A stretch of DNA of 64,000 bases from Cyanobacteria bacterium REEB67 (GCA_018971775.1 JAGXAB010000021.1:16870-80869); one strand, 5' to 3'; positions 42,938 through 52,524 are shown, numbered from the stretch's first letter. The notes: generated from the letters alone by a model not told the origin. Program-made: numbers and translations.

Positions 42938-44170
42938 CTATTTTTTTGGCTGGGCTTCGCGAAAAATACCGAAGGAAGAAGTGTAACCATGCAAAAAAGT
43001 GGAATCGCCAACCGGACCGATTTCACCATTGCAGAAAAATCCACCCAGAGGAATTTCGCCAAGATACTCACTGAAAATATCGCTGTCATGATTGGCCCGA
43101 CCATAGAGATACTGGCCGCGCCCCATGCAAGAAAATAAAACAGCTCCGGCGGCCTGATCGGCTTTGCTTTTTTCGGTGCTTGTATAACGCCTGAGCATCA
43201 TGCGCAAATCATCAGCAGAGGAAGCCGCATCGCGCAGATGAAACTGCACAGTGCGCTCCGATCTAAGACGTTCGCCAACTAGCAGAGCACCGGACATTGG
43301 CTCGATGCCGTGAATATTGCGGATGAGAAAATCGCCTTCGCCCAATTTTTCCTTAAATTCATCCATGGCCACGCCCAGGAAAATTGCCTCGCGAGCAAGT
43401 TTCTGATCTCGTTCCGATAGCCTGGCCAGTACTTCCTTGAGCACTAAAAAAGCCGGTTTGCCATCGAGCTCATAGAGCAGATTGCCATCGCATTTGGTGA
43501 CCCGGTAAGGCTTATCGATTAAACGACAACCCTGAGCGACGACCGAATCGACAGCGATATTGCCGGAGAAATGCACGCCTACAAGTCCGGCGCGATAGAC
43601 GCGGTCATTGACGATCAGGCGATTTTCACCGGCTTTATGACCTCCGGACGCGAGACCTCCAAGTTTTACCGACTTGGGGAAAGCGTAATCAAGGCCCTGA
43701 ACAAAATTTTCGATGGAGAAGCTGAAAGGATCGCAGAGGAGCAAAAAGGACGGGTCGTCGGCGCTGGTCACCTCAAGCAGCTTCTCCCAGCTCTGAGGAG
43801 GATCGTCGAGATCAGGTAAAAAATCATTGGAGGTATGAAAGGCCTCGGCTTTGACCCCGGGGAGCAAAGCGCCGGTCAAAGTAATGGCCGATTGCTGCTC
43901 GAGTTCTCGACCATCCCCGATCAAACCAGCGGCGGTGCAACCAATGAAGGCCTGGGGAGTGAGCAAATTGTTCAGCTCTGCAACAATCGCTTCAAAATGT
44001 TTTTTGTAATCTGGAGAAATGAAGGCAAGCAAAAAATCGGGATGCATGCCGTCCAGGCGCAGGGTGAGTTCTTCAGCCAGCTCCTTAACAACCTCTTTGA
44101 AAGAGTCGTCCGTTCTCGCCGGCGAGGACGGCGTTCCTTCCGTACATTTCAGAACTGATGCCCACTTCAT
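42938..44170 (-). CDS. FIST-domain protein
   Basis: A 410-residue cytoplasmic protein. The FIST N domain (about 35-230) shows PDFLLAFISPDY, FIGCTAAGLIGDGRELE and KLGGLASGGHKAG. The FIST C domain (about 240-400) has VTKCDGNLLYELDGKPA, GAVLFSCMGRGQYLYG and the end IPLGGFFCNGEIGPVG. FIST is a predicted small-ligand sensory domain, often next to or fused to signalling proteins. Here it stands alone, with no kinase or cyclase attached. Divergent from the APC permease gene, which could be a functional partner if FIST senses amino acids; that is inference. Confidence 0.85.
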   Translation of the reverse strand: MKWASVLKCTEGTPSSPARTDDSFKEVVKELAEELTLRLDGMHPDFLLAFISPDYKKHFEAIVAELNNLLTPQAFIGCTAAGLIGDGRELEQQSAITLTGALLPGVKAEAFHTSNDFLPDLDDPPQSWEKLLEVTSADDPSFLLLCDPFSFSIENFVQGLDYAFPKSVKLGGLASGGHKAGENRLIVNDRVYRAGLVGVHFSGNIAVDSVVAQGCRLIDKPYRVTKCDGNLLYELDGKPAFLVLKEVLARLSERDQKLAREAIFLGVAMDEFKEKLGEGDFLIRNIHGIEPMSGALLVGERLRSERTVQFHLRDAASSADDLRMMLRRYTSTEKSKADQAAGAVLFSCMGRGQYLYGRANHDSDIFSEYLGEIPLGGFFCNGEIGPVGDSTFLHGYTSSFGIFREAQPKK

Positions 44171-44328
44171 AAAAAAACCTGGATTCCTGGCTGGCCGATT
44201 TTTACCGATGCAAGAATCTTAAACCCTTTTAGAAAAACCAGCCCGGCGCACCGGTATTTTGATCATAGTTTGATTACAAGACAAAAGATGATAAGGTCTT
44301 GCTTTAGGAAACATCTGGCCGGGTCATT

Positions 44329-46194
44329 TTGGACGACGAACTTACCATCAAACATCCCGCTTCGGAAGGCACGCATCACCAGGGTCCCTGGTGGAAAGTC
44401 ATGTGCCTGACCGGCGTCGATTACTTTTCAACCCTCGGATATCAGCCCGGTATAGCCTTTCTGGCGGCCGGCGTGCTCTCACCTATTGCCACGGCGATCC
44501 TTGTTTTACTGACTCTGGTTGGTGCCTTGCCGGTTTATCACCAGGTGGCGCGCTCTTCTCCGTATGGTCAGGGTAGTCTGGCCATGCTCGAAGAGCTCTT
44601 GCCAAAATGGAAGGGCAAAACGCTTGTGCTTTGCCTGCTGGGATTTGCCGCCACCGACTTTATCATCACGATCACGCTTTCAGCCGCTGACGCCGCCGCC
44701 CACATTGTCAACAATGAAATGCTCAATCATATTTTGCCTTTCGGGCAAATCTGGCTGACTCTGATGCTCGTACTTATCCTAGGTGGAATCTTTCTGCTCG
44801 GCTTCAAAGAAGCAATCGGCGTCTCTTTTGCCCTGGTCACGCTCTATCTAGGCTTGAACGTGGTCGTAGTCGGCAAAGCCATCATAGTGCTTTTTGAGCA
44901 TCCCGAATATTTTTCGAACTGGACGAATGCACTTTATACCGAGCATCATTCCATAGCCAAAATGATCGGCGTTTCGTGTCTTCTCTTTCCCAAGCTAGCT
45001 CTTGGCTTGTCCGGCTTTGAGACCGGTGTGGCCGTCATGCCCCTGGTCCAAGGAGACGAGAGCGATACCTTGATCAGACCGCGTGGTCGTATTCGAAAAA
45101 CACAACATTTGCTTACCGTAGCCGCCTTGATCATGAGCGTCTTTTTGATCGGCTCGGCAATGACTACAACTTTGATTATTCCGAAAAAAGAATTTCTTGA
45201 AGGCGGACTGGCAAACGGTAGGGCCCTATCCTATCTCTGCCACCATCTGCTGGGCCATGAGCTCGGCACTGTCTACGACTTGAGCTCGATCCTGATCTTG
45301 TGGTTTGCCGGAGCTTCGGCAATGGCCGGCTTGCTCAATCTCGTCCCCCGCTACCTGCCTAGATACGGTATGGCGCCGGAATGGGCCCGAGCCATGCGAC
45401 CACTGGTGATCTTTTTGACGGCGGTGGCGCTGGCGGTGACAATCATCTTCAAGGCAAACGTGGACGCTCAGGGCGGTGCCTACGCCACCGGTGTGCTGGT
45501 GCTGATTACATCGGCGGCCCTGGCCGTCACCTTGAAATTCTGGAAGCGCCCATGGCGTCGTCTGATGTTCGCCTTGATCACATTGATTTTTGCCTACACT
45601 ACTGTCGTCAACGTCTATGAGCGACCGGATGGTCTACACATCGCCTGCTTTTTCATCAGCGCCATTTTGCTCACATCCCTGGTATCGCGCGCGATGCGTT
45701 CGACCGAATTGAGAGTTTTAAAAGTGGAGCTCGACGCTACCTGCCGAGAATTTATCCACGAGGACGACTCCGGCCAGATCCGCATAGTCGCCCACAGGCC
45801 GGGCGGCACCGATTACGATCAAAAAGAGCTGGAAGCCTGCGAAACCCATAACCTTGTCCCCGACCATTTGATCTTCCTGGAAGTAAGTCTCGGCGACGCC
45901 TCGGAATTTAACTCCGAAACTTTGAAAGTGGAAGGCGAGCGCGTCGGCAGATACCGTGTCATGCGCTGCACGTCGCCGGCCATCCCTAATGCCATCGCCG
46001 CTATCCTGCTCAATATCAGAGACCAGACAGGCAAACATCCACATGTCTATCTCGGCTGGACTGAAGGCAACCCGGTCTTGTACGTGATCAAATTTATCTT
46101 CCTCGGCGAAGGCGAAACGGCACCGGTCACCCGCGAAATCTTGCGCGAAGTGGAAAGCGATCCCAAAAAACGGCCCCGCGTCCACGTCGGCTAA
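44329..46194 (+). CDS. APC-superfamily permease with C-terminal soluble domain
   Basis: A 621-residue protein opening at TTG with only a weak ribosome binding site. The APC fold starts with [24 protein letters not shown] in segment 1 and runs through about 12 hydrophobic segments to about residue 460 ([13 protein letters not shown] in the middle). About 155 residues follow in the cytoplasm, with no family I can name. The plan resembles amino-acid or potassium importers such as KimA/KUP, but the substrate cannot be read. Divergent from the FIST gene. Confidence 0.78.
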   Translation: MDDELTIKHPASEGTHHQGPWWKVMCLTGVDYFSTLGYQPGIAFLAAGVLSPIATAILVLLTLVGALPVYHQVARSSPYGQGSLAMLEELLPKWKGKTLVLCLLGFAATDFIITITLSAADAAAHIVNNEMLNHILPFGQIWLTLMLVLILGGIFLLGFKEAIGVSFALVTLYLGLNVVVVGKAIIVLFEHPEYFSNWTNALYTEHHSIAKMIGVSCLLFPKLALGLSGFETGVAVMPLVQGDESDTLIRPRGRIRKTQHLLTVAALIMSVFLIGSAMTTTLIIPKKEFLEGGLANGRALSYLCHHLLGHELGTVYDLSSILILWFAGASAMAGLLNLVPRYLPRYGMAPEWARAMRPLVIFLTAVALAVTIIFKANVDAQGGAYATGVLVLITSAALAVTLKFWKRPWRRLMFALITLIFAYTTVVNVYERPDGLHIACFFISAILLTSLVSRAMRSTELRVLKVELDATCREFIHEDDSGQIRIVAHRPGGTDYDQKELEACETHNLVPDHLIFLEVSLGDASEFNSETLKVEGERVGRYRVMRCTSPAIPNAIAAILLNIRDQTGKHPHVYLGWTEGNPVLYVIKFIFLGEGETAPVTREILREVESDPKKRPRVHVG

Positions 46195-46303
46195 ATAGCT
46201 CCAGATTTGAACGAATTGCCTAAACTCTCGAATCCCATAGAAGGGACCAGGTTGAGTTAGCTTCTCCAGCTCGACCATCTCGGCAATATCGTCAAGCTTT
46301 GCG

Positions 46304-46323
46304 CATTTTACCCGGGTAATATT
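46304..46323. promoter_or_regulatory. First copy of a palindromic operator-like site
   Basis: The 20-mer CATTTTACCCGGGTAATATT contains the perfect 12-bp palindrome TTACCCGGGTAA (46308-46319). An identical copy stands 28 bp downstream. Its 3' end overlaps the -35 box of the candidate promoter for the DUF2239 gene. Confidence 0.75.
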
Positions 46324-46350
46324 GACAAAGACATTTTACCCGGGTAATAT
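46322..46350 (+). promoter_or_regulatory. Candidate promoter of the DUF2239 gene
   Basis: A perfect -35 box TTGACA (46322-46327) is followed by a 17-bp spacer and TAATAT (46345-46350) as a -10 box. The -10 is imperfect but in an AT-rich setting. The second operator-like palindrome fills the spacer and part of the -10 box. The start codon is 42-54 bp downstream. Confidence 0.65.
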
Positions 46351-46351
46351 T
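46332..46351. promoter_or_regulatory. Second copy of the palindromic operator-like site
   Basis: Identical to the 20-mer at 46304-46323. The palindrome TTACCCGGGTAA is at 46336-46347, between the -35 and -10 boxes. A dimeric regulator bound here would block RNA polymerase. The two centres are 28 bp apart, a little under three helical turns. Confidence 0.75.
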
Positions 46352-46403
46352 CAAGCAGCGATGGTCAAAGACGCCCCAGGCGAGTCCAAGAATGAGGAAC
46401 AAG

Positions 46404-47054
46404 ATGGAATTATCCGGCAAAAATACGTGCACGGCCTTCGCCGGCACGAGAGAAGTAGCCCACGGCAGCTATGAAGAAGTAGTACTCGAAAGTAAACGAC
46501 TCTTTGACCGCGGCGAGAAAACAAACATTTTGATTTTCGACGATGACACGGCCCAGCAAAGGGACGCCGACCTTGGACGCAGCTTGCCAGAGCTTGAGCG
46601 CTGGCTGTCCTTCGTACGCAAAACAGCCGCACAAGCAACGATTGCAGCACGCGATGAAGATCCCACTGAAGCCGGTGAAGAAAGAGCACAATCAGTCGTA
46701 AAACCGGGTCGGCCAAAATTGGGAGTGGTATCGCGGGAAGTGACACTCCTGCCCAGACACTGGCAGTGGCTCAATGCCCAACCGGGCGGAGCCTCGGTCG
46801 CACTTCGCAAACTGGTGGAGGCAGCAAAACGAGACACCACCGGTAAGGAGCAAAAACGTCTGGCTCAAGAAGCGACTTACCGATTTATGTCGGCGATGGC
46901 CGGTAACGAAGCTGGCTTCGAAGAAGCAAGCCGCGCTCTATTTGCCGGTAAGCGCTCGCGCTTTGCCGAATTGACCGAACACTGGCCCGCGGACGTCAGC
47001 AAATATTTGCAGAAGTTGGCCGTGGCAGCATTTGACGCAACCCAAAAAGAGTAG
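46404..47054 (+). CDS. DUF2239-family protein
   Basis: The N-terminal part, with CTAFAGTREVAHGSYEEV and ILIFDDDTAQQRDADLG, and the strongly conserved middle segment KPGRPKLGVVSREVTLLPRHWQWL followed by QPGGASVALRKLVEAAKR are the DUF2239 signature. The middle part looks like a ribbon-helix-helix or DNA-binding-like element in a protein of otherwise unknown role. AGGA lies 5-6 bp before the ATG at 46404; an ATG 12 bases upstream is a second possibility. The promoter carries paired palindromes, so expression is probably switched by a dimeric regulator or by the protein itself. Confidence 0.82.
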   Translation: MELSGKNTCTAFAGTREVAHGSYEEVVLESKRLFDRGEKTNILIFDDDTAQQRDADLGRSLPELERWLSFVRKTAAQATIAARDEDPTEAGEERAQSVVKPGRPKLGVVSREVTLLPRHWQWLNAQPGGASVALRKLVEAAKRDTTGKEQKRLAQEATYRFMSAMAGNEAGFEEASRALFAGKRSRFAELTEHWPADVSKYLQKLAVAAFDATQKE

Positions 47055-47262
47055 ACCAAGAACGAGGCCGTGGCCAAGACCGGCGCCGAGACTGGGCAAT
47101 AGTACGGTGGCCAGAATGGAAAATATCAGGCGTCTTATTTTTTTTAATTTCTACTTTGGCGATTGTTGGAACCGAAGCTTGAAATGGACGGTCGAATTAT
47201 CTGCACGGATACACGGATCCAGGTAAAAACTAGAACTATTCGCTTTTTTGAGGATTCTTGCA

Positions 47263-47691
47263 ATGAGTAATGGAATTGACTGCCTCAACGGCCTTTTGCG
47301 AGGCGAGATCTCCGCGGTAGAAACCTATAACGTCGCGTTGAAGAGTCTGCATAGCCCGGAATTGGCCTCGACTTTGCAACAATGCCAGACCGATCATAAT
47401 ACCCGCGTCTTGCAACTCCGTCAGAAACTGGCCAGCCTGGGCGCAGAGCCTACCGACAGCTCTGGCACCTGGGGAGCTTTTGCCAGATTTATGGAATCGA
47501 CAGCAGCGGCCTCCGGCGATAAACCATCGATAGCCATGCTGGAAGAAGGCGAGGATCACGGTCTGCAAGCCTATCGCAGCGGCATCGACAAGTGTGACGA
47601 TGGCGACATTCGCATTTTTATCAAAGATTTGCTCCCAGCCCAGGAGCGCACCCATGAAAAGATGAGCACTCTGAAACGCGAGCTAAATTGA
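47263..47691 (+). CDS. DUF2383 / PA2169-type four-helix-bundle protein
   Basis: A 142-residue all-helical protein. LNGLLRGEISAVETYNVALKSL and later HNTRVLQLRQKLASLGAEP and EDHGLQAYRSGI with PAQERTHEKM give the ferritin-like two-fold helical pattern of the family. Conserved Glu and His suggest a possible di-metal site. Relatives are stress-associated but not well characterised. The ATG at 47263 has AGGA 8 bp upstream; a TTG 15 bases earlier is less likely. Confidence 0.75.
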   Translation: MSNGIDCLNGLLRGEISAVETYNVALKSLHSPELASTLQQCQTDHNTRVLQLRQKLASLGAEPTDSSGTWGAFARFMESTAAASGDKPSIAMLEEGEDHGLQAYRSGIDKCDDGDIRIFIKDLLPAQERTHEKMSTLKRELN

Positions 47692-47720
47692 GTCTGCGAA
47701 CTGGTCCAGCCTGCGGCGAG

Positions 47721-47738
47721 CTGGTCGATACTGACCAG
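47721..47738. terminator. Short hairpin between convergent genes
   Basis: CTGGTC (47721-47726) and GACCAG (47733-47738) form a perfect 6-bp stem with a six-base loop in the 62-bp gap between the convergent DUF2383 and GDPD-like genes. There is no T-run, so any terminator role would be weak or factor-dependent. Confidence 0.4.
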
Positions 47739-47753
47739 TGCTGATAGCCTCGA

Positions 47754-48353
47754 CTATTTCCGCCAGGCGTCGATGTTGTAGAGCTTCGTGCAGATCGCAT
47801 CGACTTCGATTTCTTCAACAGCCATCTGCTTTTTATAGGGCAAAATATCATCCGGGCGGCCCTGTAATTCGGGCGAGACCAGACACAATTTAAAACCGGA
47901 TTTTTTGAACAGCTCTGCTTCTGCCTGGTGAAGCGGCAGCTTACTGAAACAATCAACCCATATCCAATCAACCAGTCCACTAAAATTGAGTACGGTTTCT
48001 TTGCTTTCGAATTCAGAATAACGAATGGCAATGCGCTTCTCATGGGCCTTGGACAGATTGACGATCATCGGCACCGATGAGTCGAGGAAGAAATAATCTT
48101 GAATATCATAACGGCGTAAAAGCTCATGGACACGGTGCTCTATCCGTTCGCTTTTGATATTGAGGATTAAGGTGCCGTGCTTGTATTCAGCAAAAAAGGG
48201 CTCGGCATCTTCCCCGTCGGCAAAAGGATCATGCTGGAGGATTAATCGTTCGCCCCGATCCCGCAGATCGATTTCGGCTCCGTACTGGCGAGGCAGCTCA
48301 CGGAGAGCGTCAAGTTGATTGATGCGATGAGCTATAAAGTGCGCGTTTTTCAT
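47754..48353 (-). CDS. GDPD-like (glycerophosphodiester phosphodiesterase family) protein
   Basis: A 199-residue protein starting IAHRIN, then GAEIDLRDRGERLILQHDPF. This is the GDPD-family catalytic start, with His (AHR), Glu-Asp (EID) and the second His (QHDPF). The rest follows a shortened TIM-barrel pattern (LILNIKSER, YFFLDSSVPMIV). GDPD enzymes hydrolyse glycerophosphodiesters, but members in sugar clusters may act on other phosphodiesters. Its ATG overlaps the stop of the GT2 gene by four bases. Last gene of the six-gene minus-strand unit. Confidence 0.72.
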   Translation of the reverse strand: MKNAHFIAHRINQLDALRELPRQYGAEIDLRDRGERLILQHDPFADGEDAEPFFAEYKHGTLILNIKSERIEHRVHELLRRYDIQDYFFLDSSVPMIVNLSKAHEKRIAIRYSEFESKETVLNFSGLVDWIWVDCFSKLPLHQAEAELFKKSGFKLCLVSPELQGRPDDILPYKKQMAVEEIEVDAICTKLYNIDAWRK

Positions 48354-49063
48354 TGCTGCTGCAAAGACCTCCTGAGCTTGACGCTAAATTCTAGTGTTCT
48401 TTTGATAAAGCGCAGCTTCGACCTGAGCCCTGTGTTCCAGGTCGATACGCCGTGCAGGCGCTCGGGAAATTGCACATCAAAACGGACAATATCTAATTTA
48501 CTGCGGCGCGCCTGGTAATAAACGAAGAGATCGAAAGCGAAATCATGAGGTGGCGACTGCCAGACATCGAAAAAGGAACGATGAAAAATATTAGGCTGGG
48601 CATTTATGTCCCACAATGGCATGCCCAGATAAAGAGACTCGAATATACTCATACCGCCAGTGAAGAAGCTGTCCGAAAGCGGCCTGCCGCGCCTCTGGCC
48701 TTTAACATAAATGTCCGGACGGAAGCCACCCTTTTCGATAATTTCAAAAGCACGCAGTAAATCCAGCGGATCAGTTTGCATATCAGCATGCGTCCAGCCC
48801 AGATAATCACTGTCGCACTGAGCCAGCCCCTGCAGAATGCCCCAACCATAGCCCTGATTGACCGGTACTCTAAAGCTGCGGGCAAAACTAAAACTGGGAA
48901 GCTGTTCGGAAATTATTGCTGGAGTATCATCGCTCGAACCATTATCGACAAGCAAAAGACCGATATCGGCACGAGAGGCTACCTCGCTGAAACGCTTGAG
49001 GATGAGAGGAATATTGCGCGCTTCGTTGTAGCAAGGCACAACAACAATCAGACGTTCAGTCAC
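48350..49063 (-). CDS. Family 2 glycosyltransferase
   Basis: A 237-residue GT-A protein: VVVPCYNEARNIPLIL at the start, LLLVDNGSSDDTP for nucleotide binding, YGWGILQGL, then WTHADMQTDP as the metal-binding acidic motif, as in dolichyl-phosphate-mannose-synthase-like enzymes. There is no membrane segment. It should transfer an activated sugar onto a lipid or glycan acceptor. The GTG start overlaps the stop of the double nucleotidyltransferase by four bases. Confidence 0.88.
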   Translation of the reverse strand: MTERLIVVVPCYNEARNIPLILKRFSEVASRADIGLLLVDNGSSDDTPAIISEQLPSFSFARSFRVPVNQGYGWGILQGLAQCDSDYLGWTHADMQTDPLDLLRAFEIIEKGGFRPDIYVKGQRRGRPLSDSFFTGGMSIFESLYLGMPLWDINAQPNIFHRSFFDVWQSPPHDFAFDLFVYYQARRSKLDIVRFDVQFPERLHGVSTWNTGLRSKLRFIKRTLEFSVKLRRSLQQQ

Positions 49064-50730
49064 GATGCCACCTGCCTTTTGCCCAGGCGCTCGAGCAGGT
49101 CTGGATGATCTTGATTTGCCTGGGGATCTTGCTCGATAGAGTATGCATGCCAGTTGCAGCGATGGAAAAAAGCTTGCCAGTAATTATAGGTGAGCAGATC
49201 GTTGGGTGTGCCGAAACAAATATATTCCTCTACTTCAAAGGCAACACAGTGGCGCTTCAACTGGACGAGAATATCAATCAAGCTGTCGACGTAAAATTCA
49301 CCATTGACACGGATATCACGTTCTTGCAAAATCCGCAGAGCCTCGAAAAAATAGGCAGTCTTACGGAAGAAAAAAGCACCGACAATGGCATGGTCCTCGG
49401 CCGGGGTAGCGGAGATCGCTTTCTTGACCGAGACGGCCGTCACCGTCGGAAACAGGGACGAGTCATTTGCCACTTTTAGCCAACCGTACATCTGCGGATT
49501 GCGCTTACTTGAAGTATGGTGGCGAAAACTGAAGGCGGCCACGTCGATGGACTGATCCTCGATCAGGGTGGCCCATTTACCAGCATCAAATAGCATGCCG
49601 TTATCGCAGGCTCCGATCAAAAGATTATTGCCCGGGTCGACTGGCGGCAAGGCACCAAGCAGACCCTCAAGGCAGGTTATCGCTTGCCCTTCGGTCAGGC
49701 CATCCAGACTGACAATATCCAAATTTTCAAACTGACTGCGCAAAACGGCCTCGAGCTCAGAATTTGCCAGGAGCTCTTTTTGAACGACAAAGACATGGCG
49801 CTTGGCAGGCGGTAGACTGAGGCTGGCCTGCACAACCATGGCCTTACCGCTTACATCTATGAGTGGTTTAGGCAGGTCATAGCCGACGGCCCTGAAGCGA
49901 GCCCCCTGACCGGCCATCGGCATCAGGAGAAGGTCGACAGGGACGACAGCCGTGGCTCTAGATTGCACTTCCTGAGCCAAACAAGCAAAATAATTCGACC
50001 ACTTTTGATATTCTTCTAGATCCCCGGGCGTCCCCCATTGCAGCATGTATGGCACTTCATAGACGAGGACGGGGAGCTTGTCTTCTACCATCAAGTTGTA
50101 AACCATACTGACGTAGTATTCGCCGTTAACGCTCTCTTTTCGGTCAATCAATTCTCGAAAATATCGCTTGACCAGGGCACCGCTGGCAAAATAATAAGTG
50201 CCATTGGAGGCATATTCGGCCATTTTGTTTTCAGTGAACGGTTTCTTTTCCTGAATGGCGATCAACCACTGGTCCTTTTCTTTGATAAAGGCGTAATTGT
50301 CACTACCGAGCATGTGCGGATGGAAGCCACGATAAGCGGCTATAGCACCGGCCGCGCCGCGTGAGTGACACTGCTCGAGAAAGTCCGGATAATCCCAGTA
50401 TGAGTAAAAATCGCAATAATTGACGATCACTTCTTTTTGATCATCGATGCAATCGAAACATTGCTGGACGGCAAAAACCGGCCCATATTTGTGCGAAGGT
50501 ATGACTACTATGCTGGCTGCCGGAGCGATACGCTTCAGCTCGGAGAGCAAGTCCGAATTTTGCGCGTGCTCCTGATTGCAGATAAAAGTAAATCTGTCGT
50601 TAGCGTCAAACATCGAGACTACGTGCTCGATCATCGGCTTACCGTCGACGATGATCAGAGGCTTGGGCTGTTCGTAGCCTGCATTGACAAAGCGCTCACC
50701 CTTTCCGGACAGAGGAATTATTACATGCAT
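49060..50730 (-). CDS. Tandem double nucleotidyltransferase
   Basis: A 556-residue protein of two sugar-nucleotidyltransferase domains in a row (about 1-255 and 265-525). Each begins with the NTP-binding loop (PLSGKGERF and PMAGQGARF), followed by the PKPLI(I/D)V(D/S)GK(P/A)M block. Each ends with VNGEYYV or VNGEFYV and a GTP(G/N)DL segment, so the halves are an internal duplication. They would join a sugar or polyol phosphate to an NTP, giving NDP-sugar and pyrophosphate. Substrates are unknown and the two halves may differ. The ATG at 50730 shares one base with the aldolase stop (TAATG), fixing the start by coupling. Confidence 0.82.
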   Translation of the reverse strand: MHVIIPLSGKGERFVNAGYEQPKPLIIVDGKPMIEHVVSMFDANDRFTFICNQEHAQNSDLLSELKRIAPAASIVVIPSHKYGPVFAVQQCFDCIDDQKEVIVNYCDFYSYWDYPDFLEQCHSRGAAGAIAAYRGFHPHMLGSDNYAFIKEKDQWLIAIQEKKPFTENKMAEYASNGTYYFASGALVKRYFRELIDRKESVNGEYYVSMVYNLMVEDKLPVLVYEVPYMLQWGTPGDLEEYQKWSNYFACLAQEVQSRATAVVPVDLLLMPMAGQGARFRAVGYDLPKPLIDVSGKAMVVQASLSLPPAKRHVFVVQKELLANSELEAVLRSQFENLDIVSLDGLTEGQAITCLEGLLGALPPVDPGNNLLIGACDNGMLFDAGKWATLIEDQSIDVAAFSFRHHTSSKRNPQMYGWLKVANDSSLFPTVTAVSVKKAISATPAEDHAIVGAFFFRKTAYFFEALRILQERDIRVNGEFYVDSLIDILVQLKRHCVAFEVEEYICFGTPNDLLTYNYWQAFFHRCNWHAYSIEQDPQANQDHPDLLERLGKRQVAS

Positions 50731-51836
50731 TACAAACGCTGCCTGTATTTTTCCGCTTCCCAATTAGTCAAGAAGTCGACCTCGTCCTTACTCAAAAGCT
50801 GCAAGGAAGAACGCGCTGCCCTTGAAAGCATTAGCACCACGGACTTTAATACAGCTTCCGTGTCGCGACATTTATGCAGATTTTGTCCAGCGAGCAAAAC
50901 ATGGCGATGACTTCCATCTTTAAGCAGTATCACCCGCGGTGGCTGTTGAAACTTCATAAAATAGGCTGTCACGGCCTCAGTCGCCGCCGCTTCTTCAATA
51001 CTTTCCAAAACGAGAGCGACCGGGCCGCAGTAGACAAGCTGGTCCGGTGTAAGGGGAGCGCTAAGCAGGGCGCTCGCTTCTCCAGCGGCGGCGGCGACCA
51101 GATCTTCGTCCTCGCTTAAATACGAAATCCACTCACTACCGCAGGCATTATTTATCAATTGAGATGTGAAATTGACCAGTCTGTATCTCCCCAGATTGAG
51201 ATCAATCGAGCCTGCGATGCGCTCTACAACGTCATTTGTCATATCGATCACGGCCTTCTTGCGGTCCGCGGCGACGATCAGACCGTGGTTTTGCAAAAAG
51301 ACGCAGGCCGGATCCCCCGGCTGCCAGTCTCGCTCCCGCAGTTGACGGCGCAGGGCAAGAGCCAGCGCCGGACCTGGTGTTTTGTAATCAACAAAAAATG
51401 CATCGGCAAAAAGAGTAGTAAGCCGCTCCTTCCAGTTTGCAGCACAGACGACCGCAGTTACGGCAATTGGATGGGTATGCAGAGTAAAATTGCCCAAGGC
51501 GCAATGCAGGAGAGTTTCGATCGATGGCCGGCGACCGCTGCTTAGCATGGCGGCATTTACAACCGCGTTTGCCCTGGCTTCGAGAACGGCAATGTCAGAA
51601 GCGCCCTCAGTCGCAGCCTCATCTTGATCGAGGAAGGCGAGCAAAGGCGGCCATGATACTGTGCAAAAATCCTCGGCACTGGCGACAGCAGCCAGCGACA
51701 TCCCTGAGGCTTTGACGTGCAGGCGACCATCGTCACAGCGGCGCGAGCTATTGCCCCCACCAGCCTGGACCAGATCGAATCTTTCGCCGGCAAAGCGCGA
51801 CAAGGCAATAAGGTCGGCAAATTCATCCACAAGCAT
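50730..51836 (-). CDS. Class II aldolase/adducin-family protein
   Basis: Residues about 5-215 are the class II aldolase fold: GGGNSS (26-31) for the substrate phosphate, the catalytic Glu107, zinc ligands His120 and His122 (LHTHP) and His184 (NHGL). Relatives include fuculose- and rhamnulose-phosphate aldolases and decarboxylating or epimerising enzymes. About 150 extra C-terminal residues make it longer (368) than typical aldolases. Its start overlaps the HAD gene by 14 bp. In this operon it may build or split a phosphorylated sugar that is then activated by the double nucleotidyltransferase. Confidence 0.82.
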   Translation of the reverse strand: MLVDEFADLIALSRFAGERFDLVQAGGGNSSRRCDDGRLHVKASGMSLAAVASAEDFCTVSWPPLLAFLDQDEAATEGASDIAVLEARANAVVNAAMLSSGRRPSIETLLHCALGNFTLHTHPIAVTAVVCAANWKERLTTLFADAFFVDYKTPGPALALALRRQLRERDWQPGDPACVFLQNHGLIVAADRKKAVIDMTNDVVERIAGSIDLNLGRYRLVNFTSQLINNACGSEWISYLSEDEDLVAAAAGEASALLSAPLTPDQLVYCGPVALVLESIEEAAATEAVTAYFMKFQQPPRVILLKDGSHRHVLLAGQNLHKCRDTEAVLKSVVLMLSRAARSSLQLLSKDEVDFLTNWEAEKYRQRL

Positions 51837-52524
51837 CTACCAGGGTAATCAATTCGCTAAAGTGACTGAATTTTTTCGCTTTAGCACAGTCGGCTTCGAC
51901 GCCGGTCGCGCCGTCCTCCTCTTTATACCAAAAGCAAGGCATACCGAGGCAGTGCGCACCGACGATATCGCGCTCCCAACTGTCGCCGATCATGCATAAA
52001 TGCTCCGCTTCGAGGCCGAGCTTGGCAGCGGCCCGGATAAAAATTTCGCCATGCGGTTTTTCCTTGCCCACTTCCTCACTAGTGACCACGACCTGTACAA
52101 AATCCTGCAGTCCGAGCCTGGTTAGTTTGGCAAATTGTACGGCGGCGGTAAGATCGGTCACGATCGCAATCGGCCTTGGCCTGACGGCCTTGAGGAAGGC
52201 GAGACAACCGGGCCTGAGCTCCATCTTAAGGAAGAATGCCGACCAATATAGGTCTTCGGCCTCGAGGGCGATTTCGCAGGGCCACTGGCCAAAAATCTCA
52301 CAGACACCCTGAAAATATAGAAGCCGACTATGGCTGGACGCCAGGCCATGGAGCTCGGCATTGACCCGCGCTCTGGAGTCGGCAAAGGCCCTTTCGACTT
52401 GCTCGACCGGCCGACCGAGCTTTTTAGCAAGCCAACTGACCGTCTCGGCCAGGGCGGGAACGTGGGCAGTCCGATAATCATAGACAGTGTTGTCGAGGTC
52501 AAGAAGGATGCCTTCAATTTTCAT
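51823..52524 (-). CDS. HAD-superfamily hydrolase
   Basis: A 233-residue HAD phosphatase: DLDNT at 9-13 with nucleophile Asp9 and acid Asp11, VTD near 127 as motif II, KPHGEIF as motif III and IGDSWERD as motif IV. A helical cap domain lies after motif I, as in the phosphoglycolate-phosphatase/YjjG group. It should remove phosphate from a small sugar or organic phosphate. Good ribosome binding site (GGAAG). It overlaps the upstream membrane-kinase gene by 11 bp and the aldolase gene by 14 bp. Confidence 0.85.
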   Translation of the reverse strand: MKIEGILLDLDNTVYDYRTAHVPALAETVSWLAKKLGRPVEQVERAFADSRARVNAELHGLASSHSRLLYFQGVCEIFGQWPCEIALEAEDLYWSAFFLKMELRPGCLAFLKAVRPRPIAIVTDLTAAVQFAKLTRLGLQDFVQVVVTSEEVGKEKPHGEIFIRAAAKLGLEAEHLCMIGDSWERDIVGAHCLGMPCFWYKEEDGATGVEADCAKAKKFSHFSELITLVDACG

